In this document: piece after piece, positions 56,863-64,000 of the stretch
How the letters are laid out: the number at the start of each line of letters is the position of its first letter
Numbering within the stretch: position 1 is the stretch's first letter
NCBI RefSeq assembly: GCF_017948675.1
Contig: NZ_JAGFBU010000001.1
Location: 124,001-188,000, forward strand
Length of the DNA stretch: 64,000 nt
Origin: Flavobacterium flabelliforme
GTDB lineage: Bacteria; Bacteroidota; Bacteroidia; Flavobacteriales; Flavobacteriaceae
Direction: 5' to 3'
The notes under the pieces: generated by a model
What the model was told of the DNA's origin: nothing
The model's input: the letters and a program-made list of their open reading frames with translations, nothing else
Database searches by the model: none
Position numbers and translations under genes: made by a program

Positions 56863-58791
56863 ATGTTAAAAAGTAAAATAGACCAAGCTACAGATTTTGA
56901 AAAAAGATTCGAAAATATTGATACTGTCGTTTTTGAAAACGCTACCGAAGCCTCTAAAGCAGTTGCGCAACAAATTGCAACAATCATTAAATCTAAGCAA
57001 GAAAAAAACGAATCTTGTGTTTTAGGTTTAGCTACAGGTTCCTCTCCTAAGGGTTTGTATGCCGAATTAGTTCGTTTGCATAAAGAAGAAGGGCTCAGTT
57101 TTAAAAACGTTATCACATTCAATCTTGATGAATACTATCCTATGGAACCCGACTCTATAAATAGTTACGTTCGCTTTATGAAAGAATTGTTATTAGATCA
57201 CGTAGATATTTTACCCGAGAATTATAATATCCCTGACGGAACCTTATCAAAAACAGAAATTGCAAGGTATTGCGCTACTTACGAAGAAAAGATTGAAAGC
57301 TTAGGCGGAATTGATCTGCAAATATTAGGAATTGGAGGAAACGGACATATTGGTTTTAACGAATCAGGGTCATTACAAAACTCAAAAACCAGATTGGTAG
57401 CCTTAGATCACATTACAAGAGTAGCTGCTAGTAAGGATTTTTCTGGTTTGAATAATACTCCTAGAACAGCCATTACATTAGGAGTAAAAAAAATAATGGA
57501 AGCTAAACAAGTCATTTTGATGGCTTGGGGAGAAGGAAAATCAAACATTGTAAAAGCCTCTGCCGAAGGAACTGTTACCAACCAAGTTCCTGCTTCCTTT
57601 TTGCAAGAACATAATAATGCTGTTTTTGTATTGGATAAAGAAGCGGCATCAAAATTAACGAGAATCAATAGACCGTGGCTCGTTTCTACAATTGACTGGA
57701 CAGAACAATTGACTCGCAAAGCTGTTTTAGGATTAGCACTCGACCTTAAAAAACCAATTTTAATGCTTACTGATGCTGATTATATCGAAAACGGAATGAG
57801 CGATTTGTTGGCTGATTCTGGTCCTGCTTACGACATCAACATCAAAATTTTTAATAATTTACAAAACACTATCACTGGATGGCCTGGTGGAAAACCAAAT
57901 GCAGAGGATATAAATCGCCCAGAAAGAGCCGAACCAGCTAGAAAAAGAGTCCTTATTTTTAGTCCACATCCTGATGATGATATCATTAGTATGGGAGGAA
58001 CTTTTATGCGTTTGCAACAACAAGGCCATGAGGTTCATGTTGCCTACCAAACTTCTGGTAATATAGCCGTTGCAGATGATGAAGCCTTGCGGTTTGCTCG
58101 TTTTGTATGCGATTACAATGATAAATTTTCAATAAAAAGTCCCGAAGCAGAGCAGATTTATAAAAATGCAACAGCCTTCCTTAAAAATAAAAAGAACAGC
58201 GAAATAGACATTCCAGAAGTTCGCTATTTAAAAGGTTTAATTCGAAAAGGAGAAGCGCGTTCTACCAGTAATTTCGTAGGATTAACAGATGATAAAATTC
58301 ATTTTATGGAACTGCCATTTTATGAAACAGGAACAATAGAGAAAAAACCTCTTGGACCAGAAGACATTCAATTAACGATGGATCTCATTGAAAAAATAAA
58401 ACCACATCAAATATATGCTGCTGGAGATTTGGCAGATCCACACGGAACTCATAAAGTATGCTTAGACGCTATTTTTACTGCGGTAAAAAATCTTAAATCT
58501 AAAGACTACATGAAAGATTGCTGGGTTTGGCTCTATAGAGGTGCTTGGCAAGAATGGGGAATTGATGAAGTCGAAATGGCTGTTCCTATGAGTCCTGATC
58601 AAGTATTAGCAAAAAGACATGGGATTTTTAAACATCAGTCCCAAAAAGACGGTGTTGTATTTCAAGGATCTGATGCCAGAGAATTTTGGCAAAGAGCCGA
58701 AGATCGAAATAAAGAAACAGCCGAATTGTACATTCAGTTGGGATTATCCAATTATGCTGCAATGGAAGCTTTTGTGAGATGGCATTATTAA
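56863..58791 (+). CDS. nagB: Glucosamine-6-phosphate deaminase fused to a PIG-L/LmbE domain
   Basis: A 642-residue bifunctional protein. Residues about 1-265 are NagB: LGLATGSSPKGLYAELVRL, TFNLDEYYPMEPDSINSYVRFM, GIGGNGHIGFNESGS and the ring-opening region; it converts glucosamine-6-phosphate to fructose-6-phosphate and ammonia. Residues about 355-640 are a PIG-L zinc hydrolase domain (LIFSPHPDDDIISMGGTFMRL with the HPDD metal motif, DLADPHGTHKVCLDA supplying further His). PIG-L enzymes are mostly amino-sugar deacetylases, so one chain may deacetylate and deaminate. The fusion is common in Bacteroidota. Last gene of the operon. Confidence 0.9.
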   Translation: MLKSKIDQATDFEKRFENIDTVVFENATEASKAVAQQIATIIKSKQEKNESCVLGLATGSSPKGLYAELVRLHKEEGLSFKNVITFNLDEYYPMEPDSINSYVRFMKELLLDHVDILPENYNIPDGTLSKTEIARYCATYEEKIESLGGIDLQILGIGGNGHIGFNESGSLQNSKTRLVALDHITRVAASKDFSGLNNTPRTAITLGVKKIMEAKQVILMAWGEGKSNIVKASAEGTVTNQVPASFLQEHNNAVFVLDKEAASKLTRINRPWLVSTIDWTEQLTRKAVLGLALDLKKPILMLTDADYIENGMSDLLADSGPAYDINIKIFNNLQNTITGWPGGKPNAEDINRPERAEPARKRVLIFSPHPDDDIISMGGTFMRLQQQGHEVHVAYQTSGNIAVADDEALRFARFVCDYNDKFSIKSPEAEQIYKNATAFLKNKKNSEIDIPEVRYLKGLIRKGEARSTSNFVGLTDDKIHFMELPFYETGTIEKKPLGPEDIQLTMDLIEKIKPHQIYAAGDLADPHGTHKVCLDAIFTAVKNLKSKDYMKDCWVWLYRGAWQEWGIDEVEMAVPMSPDQVLAKRHGIFKHQSQKDGVVFQGSDAREFWQRAEDRNKETAELYIQLGLSNYAAMEAFVRWHY

Positions 58792-58857
58792 TAATTAATC
58801 TAAAATTTAAATAATAAGCGATCAAAAACTATTTAATATTTATTTTTAAATTGAAAA

Positions 58858-58925
58858 AACCGCATATCCTTTAGCCTCTTTTTTGTATTTTAAGAGAATG
58901 ATAAAGTGATATACGGTTATTTTTT
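58858..58925 (+). terminator. Branched terminator after nagB
   Basis: Outer stem AACCG-C-ATATC (58858-58868) with GATAT-A-CGGTT (58908-58918), one mismatch, with an inner CTCTT/AAGAG pair, then a T tract to 58925. The rest of 58792-59126 holds only the next promoter. Confidence 0.65.
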
Positions 58926-59039
58926 ATCAATTTAATAGTAAACAAATTAGTCACTAATTTTTTAAAATAGATTATTCTCCAGAAATAATACAATTAAAAT
59001 TTACCCATTTATAAAGTTTAAAAAAAGTCTATAAAGAAA

Positions 59040-59069
59040 TTGATATTGTTAAATTTATTTTTACATTTG
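59040..59069 (+). promoter_or_regulatory. Canonical Bacteroidota promoter of the ankyrin/DUF2271/PepSY/ApbE operon
   Basis: TTG (59040-59042), a 19-bp spacer and TACATTTG (59062-59069) match the TTG-N19/20-TAnnTTTG consensus. The leader is about 50 bases. Confidence 0.7.
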
Positions 59070-59126
59070 CGTTATTCTTATTTGTTCTAAATAAAGAAAG
59101 ATAATTCATTACTAAATTGTTTTACA

Positions 59127-60635
59127 ATGCCTAAAAAAATATTAGTTTCATTAGCCTTGATCGTTAGTTTTTTTGTTTCTGCACAAAAAAATAGTCTTTT
59201 AGAACCTTCATTCTGGAAAACAGCTCCTACAATTACAACTGTAAAAGCAGAAATAGATAAAGGAAACAATCCTTCAGAAAAGACTAAAAATGCTTTTGAT
59301 GCTGTTGTTTATGCCATAAATAATGATGCACCTGCAGCAACAATTCAGTTTCTAATAGAACAACCTGGAAATGGTGTAGAAAAATTAACACACGATAATA
59401 GAAGTTACCTGCATTGGGCAACCAACAAAGGGAATTTAGAAATTGTAAATTATTTAATTACAAAAGGGTCTGATATTAATCTAGAAGATAGTCATGGCTC
59501 TACTCCTATTACCTTTGCTGTAACAAATGCGCAAAGCAATATAGCAGTATATGATGCTTTTTTTAAAAAAGGATTGGATCCAAAGAAAAAATACAAAGAT
59601 GGAGCTAGTCTTTTATTAATGGGGATTTCTAACGATAAAGAATTAGCCTTAAGCAATTACTTTGTTTCAAAGGGATTATCTTATAAAGATACCGATAGCA
59701 ATGGCAATACTGCTTTTAATTATGCTGCAAGAAATGGAAACATTACGATTTTAAAATCTTTACTTCAAAAAGGAGTAAAATATACTGATAATGCGTTAAT
59801 TATTGCTGCAGAAGGTTCTCGTAGGGAAGCTAATACTTTAGAACTTTACAAATATTTAGTAGAAGACTTAAAATTAAAACCAAAAGTAATTTCAGCAGAC
59901 GGACAAACAGTATTACACCATATTGCTCGCAAGCCCAATCAGACAGAGATTATTAACTATTTTATAAAAAAAGGAATAAATAGTAATAAAGCAGACAATG
60001 ATGGCAATACTGCTTTGATGAATGCAGCTGCAGCAAAAGATACTGAGGCATTAGAATTACTGTTAGCAAATACAGACAATGTAAATGTTCAAAATAAAAA
60101 AGGGGAATCTGCTTTATCATTTGCAGTTCTATCTGGAACGCCTCAGTCTGTATCACTTTTACTTAATAAAAAAGCGACTAGTAATGTTATAGATAAAGAA
60201 GGTAATAATCTAGGGTATTACTTAATTCAATCTTTTCGTCCTCAAACATTAGAGCGCGGAGCAGTAATTACAAATACTTCTAAAGAAGATCCTTTTGATG
60301 TGAAATTAAAATTGCTACAAGAAAACGGATTAAACATAGCACAAGTTCAAAAAGACGGAAGTACTTTATACCATTATGCGGTTGTAAAAAATGATTTAAA
60401 TTTGCTTCAAAAAATCAGCACCTTAAACATTGATATCAATGCCAAAAATAAAGATGGATTAACGGCCTTGCATCGTGCTGCTATGATTGCAAAAAATGAC
60501 ACTATTTTAAAATATTTACTATCTATAGGCGCAAAAAAAGAAATTAAAACAGACTTTGACGAAACAGTTTACGACCTAGCGAAAGAAAACGAAACCGTAC
60601 AAAAAGACAATATTTCATTAGAATTTTTAAAATAA
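59127..60635 (+). CDS. Secreted ankyrin-repeat protein
   Basis: A 502-residue protein with a signal peptide (MPKKILVSLALIVSFFVSAQ). Ankyrin repeats fill the rest, e.g. DNRSYLHWATNKGNLEIVNYLITKGSDINLED, DSNGNTAFNYAARNGNITILKSLLQKG, DNDGNTALMNAAAAKDTEALELLLANTDNVN and KDGLTALHRAAMIAKNDTILKYLLSIGAKKE. It is a periplasmic or surface binding scaffold. The DUF2271 gene begins 4 bp after its stop, so it is part of the flavin/electron-transfer operon. A partner role there is inference. Confidence 0.88.
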   Translation: MPKKILVSLALIVSFFVSAQKNSLLEPSFWKTAPTITTVKAEIDKGNNPSEKTKNAFDAVVYAINNDAPAATIQFLIEQPGNGVEKLTHDNRSYLHWATNKGNLEIVNYLITKGSDINLEDSHGSTPITFAVTNAQSNIAVYDAFFKKGLDPKKKYKDGASLLLMGISNDKELALSNYFVSKGLSYKDTDSNGNTAFNYAARNGNITILKSLLQKGVKYTDNALIIAAEGSRREANTLELYKYLVEDLKLKPKVISADGQTVLHHIARKPNQTEIINYFIKKGINSNKADNDGNTALMNAAAAKDTEALELLLANTDNVNVQNKKGESALSFAVLSGTPQSVSLLLNKKATSNVIDKEGNNLGYYLIQSFRPQTLERGAVITNTSKEDPFDVKLKLLQENGLNIAQVQKDGSTLYHYAVVKNDLNLLQKISTLNIDINAKNKDGLTALHRAAMIAKNDTILKYLLSIGAKKEIKTDFDETVYDLAKENETVQKDNISLEFLK

Positions 60636-60639
60636 AAAA

Positions 60640-61122
60640 ATGAACTCATTATTTAAAACAGCACTATTATGTGCATTTATCAGCCTTATTTCTTTTCAAG
60701 CTACTGCTCAAAGTACTAAATATAAATGCTTGCTTCAAATGTCTAATTACATGGGCGAAGGTGCTTATGTGGTGGTATCTTTAGTAAATGCAAAAGGAAC
60801 TTATGAAAAAACCCTTTATGTAATGGGAGAAGATAAAAAATGGTATAAAAGTTTGAAGGAGTGGCATAAATTCTACTCAAAAAAACCAACGAATATTAGT
60901 GCTATTACGGGCGCTTCTGTAACTGGCGGTGATCGTAGCATTACTACTATAGAAATTGAAGATTCTAAAATAAATACTGGTTATAAACTGCGTTTTGAAT
61001 CTGCTGTAGAAGATCAAAAATACAACACAACTGATATAGAAATTCCACTAACTACTGCTGCAATGTCCGAGAAAACAGAAGGTAAAGGTTATATTCGTTA
61101 TGTCCGTTTAAGCAAAATATAA
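60640..61122 (+). CDS. DUF2271 periplasmic protein with putative covalent FMN site
   Basis: A 160-residue protein: signal peptide (ending FQATAQ, about residue 24) and a DUF2271 beta-sandwich (MGEGAYVVVSLVNAKGTYEKTLYVMGEDKKWYKSLKEW). TGASVT at 90-95 fits the ApbE flavinylation pattern [S/T]GA[S/T]x[S/T]; Thr95 would carry FMN. It sits 4 bp after the ankyrin gene and 12 bp before a PepSY reductase, with an ApbE gene next, the arrangement expected for a flavinylated electron carrier. DUF2271 as a flavinylated domain is as I recall it from genomic surveys. Confidence 0.8.
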   Translation: MNSLFKTALLCAFISLISFQATAQSTKYKCLLQMSNYMGEGAYVVVSLVNAKGTYEKTLYVMGEDKKWYKSLKEWHKFYSKKPTNISAITGASVTGGDRSITTIEIEDSKINTGYKLRFESAVEDQKYNTTDIEIPLTTAAMSEKTEGKGYIRYVRLSKI

Positions 61123-61134
61123 TAGTACAATTAG

Positions 61135-63318
61135 ATGACTCTTTCATTTTGGAGGTATTCACACCTCGCTTTGGCGGTATTCTCGTCCCTATTTTTAGTT
61201 TTAGCTTCTGTTACAGGTTCTATTCTTGCTGTAGATGCGATTCAAGAGCAACTTCCAAATTATAAGGTTGAAAATTTTGACGCGATCACATTAACTAAAA
61301 GTTTGCCTAAGCTACGTGCCATTTACCCTGAAATAAATGAAATTCAGATTGATCATAATCAGTTTGTAAGTATTCAAGCAATTGATTCTTTAGGCAATGA
61401 CGTGAATGCTTATATCGATCCACTAAACGGAAAAGTGATTGGTTCAATATCAAAAAAAAGTGATTTCATTCAATGGATTACTGCTTTGCATCGTTCCTTA
61501 TTTTTACACGAAACGGGTCGTATATTTATAGGTATTAATACCTTTTTTCTCTTTTTAATCGCTATTTCTGGAAGTGTTTTAATTCTTAAAAGACAAAAAG
61601 GATTGCGCAGTTTCTTTTCTAAAATTGTAAAAGAGAATTTTAGCCAATATTATCATGTTTTCTCAGGGCGAATAGCCTTAATCCCCATCTTGATTATTGC
61701 ACTCTCTGGAACTTATTTGTCTATGGAGCGTTTTCATCTTTTTGATAATAAAAAAGAAAGTGTTTCAGAAATGAATACAGTTTCTGCTATAGCTGTAAAA
61801 AAATTCGATTTAAAACACACTCATTTATCAGCTGTTACTAAAATCATATTCCCTTTTTCTGAAGATAAAGAAGATTATTACACGTTTGAATTAAAAGATA
61901 GGAAAATTGAAGTAGATCAATATTCAAATGAAATTATAACAGAAAATATTTTCCCCAGAGCTGTTTCATTAACCAATCTGAGTTTGGATTTGCATACAGG
62001 TAGATCGAGCATAATTTGGGCAATTATACTTGGATTAGCTTCTATAAATATTCTATTTTTTATTTATTCTGGTTTTACAATGACGCTTAAAAGAAGAGCC
62101 AATCGTATTAAGAATAAATATAAAGCTACTGAAAGCAAATATATAGTATTAGTTGGTTCAGAAAACGGAAGCACCTTGCGTTTTGGTAATGCCATTTTAA
62201 AACAACTAAATGATCAAGGTGAAAAAGCCCATCTTGCAGAATTAAATAGTTATACCAATTATCCTAAAGCTGCTCATTTAATTATTCTTACATCTACTTA
62301 TGGCTTGGGCGATCCGCCATCTAATGCCACAAAATTTATATCTCTTTTAGAAAAAAATAAGCAACAACAACAAATTAATTATTCGGTAATTGGTTTTGGT
62401 TCTACCTCTTATCCTGATTTTTGTGCTTATGCTAAAGCCATAGATAGTTTACTAGCTAAACAATCTTGGGCAAATCGCTATATAGAATTACAAACTGTGA
62501 ACGATAAATCAGCACATGAATTTGTAAACTGGGTTCAATTATGGAATGCTCAAAGTAATATATTATTTGCTTCTACTCCTTCTTTATACAATCATATTCC
62601 GAATGGCTTAGAAAAATTGGTGGTTTTAGACAAAACCATGGTTTCAGAAAAAGATCAAACTTTTTTACTCACTTTGCGAGCAGGAATTCGAAGTAAATTT
62701 ACCTCTGGTGATCTTTTGGCAATTTATCCCGCGAATGACAACAGGGAACGCTTGTATTCTATTGCTAAAAATAATGGAAATATTCAGTTAGCAATAAAAC
62801 TACATCCTTCAGGACTTGGTTCTAGCTATTTAAATGAGCTGAAAGTTGGAGAAACCATAAAGGCTCAATTAATAAATAATAAAACTTTTCATTTTCCTAA
62901 AAAAGTAAAAAAAATAGCGCTAATATCAAATGGAACTGGAATTGCACCTTTCCTTGGAATGATTTCACAAAACAAGAAAAAATCCGAAATTCATTTGTAC
63001 TCTGGTTTTCGCCAAAACACCGCAATTACCACTGTCTATCAAAATTTTGCTTCAGAAATGAAACTTAAAAACCAACTATCTAACTTTCATATAGCTTATT
63101 CTCGCGAAGAAAATCATCAATATGTAATGGATCTTATCAAAAGAGATTCTGAATTCTTTGCCGATTTATTAATAAATAATGGTTCAATAATGATATGCGG
63201 ATCACTAAAAATGCAATTTGACGTCGAAAGTGTTTTAAATTCTATTTGCTTAATCCAAAATAAAACTCCTCTCTCTGAATATAAAACTAGAGGTCAGATT
63301 CTAACCGATTGTTATTAA
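61135..63318 (+). CDS. PepSY-TM / flavodoxin / FNR transmembrane reductase
   Basis: A 727-residue fusion. Four membrane spans (near 8-30, 133-155, 175-195 and 290-312) with PepSY-like periplasmic stretches and intramembrane His residues (ITALHRSLFLHETGR, LSLDLHTGRSS) form a PepSY-associated TM unit. A flavodoxin domain starts near 330 (YIVLVGSENGSTLRFGNAIL, TSTYGLGDPPSNA, GFGSTSYPDFC). A ferredoxin-NADP reductase domain follows from about 485 (SGDLLAIYPANDNRERLYSIA, ISNGTGIAPFLGMI, MICGSLKMQFDVESVL). Electrons should run from cytoplasmic NAD(P)H through FAD and FMN across the membrane to the flavinylated DUF2271 protein. Confidence 0.88.
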   Translation: MTLSFWRYSHLALAVFSSLFLVLASVTGSILAVDAIQEQLPNYKVENFDAITLTKSLPKLRAIYPEINEIQIDHNQFVSIQAIDSLGNDVNAYIDPLNGKVIGSISKKSDFIQWITALHRSLFLHETGRIFIGINTFFLFLIAISGSVLILKRQKGLRSFFSKIVKENFSQYYHVFSGRIALIPILIIALSGTYLSMERFHLFDNKKESVSEMNTVSAIAVKKFDLKHTHLSAVTKIIFPFSEDKEDYYTFELKDRKIEVDQYSNEIITENIFPRAVSLTNLSLDLHTGRSSIIWAIILGLASINILFFIYSGFTMTLKRRANRIKNKYKATESKYIVLVGSENGSTLRFGNAILKQLNDQGEKAHLAELNSYTNYPKAAHLIILTSTYGLGDPPSNATKFISLLEKNKQQQQINYSVIGFGSTSYPDFCAYAKAIDSLLAKQSWANRYIELQTVNDKSAHEFVNWVQLWNAQSNILFASTPSLYNHIPNGLEKLVVLDKTMVSEKDQTFLLTLRAGIRSKFTSGDLLAIYPANDNRERLYSIAKNNGNIQLAIKLHPSGLGSSYLNELKVGETIKAQLINNKTFHFPKKVKKIALISNGTGIAPFLGMISQNKKKSEIHLYSGFRQNTAITTVYQNFASEMKLKNQLSNFHIAYSREENHQYVMDLIKRDSEFFADLLINNGSIMICGSLKMQFDVESVLNSICLIQNKTPLSEYKTRGQILTDCY

Positions 63319-63331
63319 TCTAAAGCTGAAA

Positions 63332-64000
63332 ATGAAATTAAGTACTACCTATTACTTATTAATACTGCTACTCTGCTCTTTTTATACACAAGCTCAAGTG
63401 CTGCGAAAAAGAACTACAGTATTGATGGGTGGCCGTTTTGATATCACTCTAGTTGCAAAAGATTCATTAACAGCCGAAGAAAGCATTGATGAGGTTATTT
63501 CCGAAATTTCCCGTATCGAATTTTTAATCTCAGATTGGAAGTCTACGTCTCAAGTATCCGAAATTAATCAAAACGCAGGAATACGACCTGTAAAAGTCGA
63601 CAAAGAAGTTTTTGATCTAACTAAAAGAGCCATTCATTTATCTCAAATCACTAACGGTGCGTTTGACATTAGCTTTGCAGCAGTAGATAAAATTTGGAAA
63701 TTTGATGGCTCCATGACAGCAATGCCCTCTGAAGAAAGCATTAAAAAATCAATAGAAAAAATAGGCTATAAAAACATCATTTTAGACAGTATAAACAGCA
63801 CCGTTTTTTTGAAATTAAGAGGAATGAAAATTGGTTTTGGTGCACTTGGTGAAGGCTACGCCACAAATAAATGCCAAGTAATAATGCAAGCCAAAGGAAT
63901 TCAATCCGGAATCATAAATGCCACAGGAGACATGAGTGTTTGGGGTACACAACCCAACGGAAAACCGTGGAATATTGGTCTTACTAATCCTTTTCATCCC
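63332..64000 (+). CDS. apbE: FAD:protein FMN transferase ApbE, cut by window end
   Basis: The ATG at 63332 opens a frame of 223 codons that is still open at 64000. It begins with a signal peptide (MKLSTTYYLLILLLCSFYTQAQ), then the ApbE pattern: LMGGRFDITLVAKD, ISRIEFLISDWKSTSQVSEINQNAG, the family stretch AFDISFAAVDKIWKFDG, and KIGFGALGEGYATNKCQVIMQAKGI with the flavin-binding INATGDMSVWG. Mg-dependent ApbE moves FMN from FAD onto Thr/Ser of periplasmic substrates. The likely substrate is the DUF2271 protein two genes upstream. The C-terminal third is outside the window. Confidence 0.9.
   Translation, partial: MKLSTTYYLLILLLCSFYTQAQVLRKRTTVLMGGRFDITLVAKDSLTAEESIDEVISEISRIEFLISDWKSTSQVSEINQNAGIRPVKVDKEVFDLTKRAIHLSQITNGAFDISFAAVDKIWKFDGSMTAMPSEESIKKSIEKIGYKNIILDSINSTVFLKLRGMKIGFGALGEGYATNKCQVIMQAKGIQSGIINATGDMSVWGTQPNGKPWNIGLTNPFHP

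Noticed and set aside
57408..58050. Reverse-strand frames opposite nagB
   Set aside because: Antisense shadows of a well-conserved protein frame, with no signals of their own.

Overview
The window is about 70% A+T and looks like chromosome of a Bacteroidota bacterium of the family Flavobacteriaceae, most likely Flavobacterium or a close relative. The evidence is a SusC/SusD pair, two secreted proteins with type IX (type B) sorting tails, 2TM-domain proteins, a short eukaryote/archaeal-type ProRS, and repeated TAnnTTTG promoter -7 elements in place of TATAAT boxes. No phage, insertion sequence, integrase or CRISPR array is visible.

Layout. 1-2.9 kb (-): a LytS/LytTR two-component locus with three 2TM modules, one decayed, and a secreted TPR-like protein. 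3.0-5.3 kb (-): a TonB-dependent receptor. 5.4-10.6 kb (+): a hexapeptide acetyltransferase, a small secreted protein, a ClC + HPP membrane pair, an acidic pRiA4b-like protein and a nucleoid-associated protein. 10.7-20 kb: a GAF protein, an orphan HD-PycTM protein, a very large phosphoesterase / kinase-like / beta-barrel lipoprotein, a lipoprotein and a possible atypical kinase. 20.2-29.2 kb (+): a PAS histidine kinase with CheY-like partner, then two T9SS cargo proteins. 29.2-41.5 kb: typA, a second kinase/CheY-like pair, rpsT, three tRNA-Glu genes, proS, a YGN-repeat lipoprotein, a FadL-type porin, rimO, a small secreted protein and an amidase. 41.5-42.9 kb (-): an aldehyde dehydrogenase.

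43.2-58.8 kb is a polysaccharide utilisation locus (PUL). On the minus strand lie susC, susD, a DUF3472 gene broken by a homopolymer frameshift, and a GH109-like gene broken by a single in-frame stop. A LacI-type regulator sits between the arms. On the plus strand lie a GHMP sugar kinase, a nucleotidyltransferase, an MFS sugar transporter and a NagB/PIG-L fusion. The two arms have mirror-image control regions: the same 16-bp palindrome, then 15 bp, TTG, 20 bp and TAGTTTCGTC. This implies that one regulator drives both arms, probably from an activating position, while two of the secreted enzymes have been lost.

59.1-64 kb (+) is an apparent operon of a secreted ankyrin protein, a DUF2271 protein with an ApbE-type flavinylation motif, a PepSY/flavodoxin/FNR transmembrane reductase and an ApbE FMN transferase cut by the window end. 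Together they read as a transmembrane electron path to a covalently flavinylated periplasmic protein.
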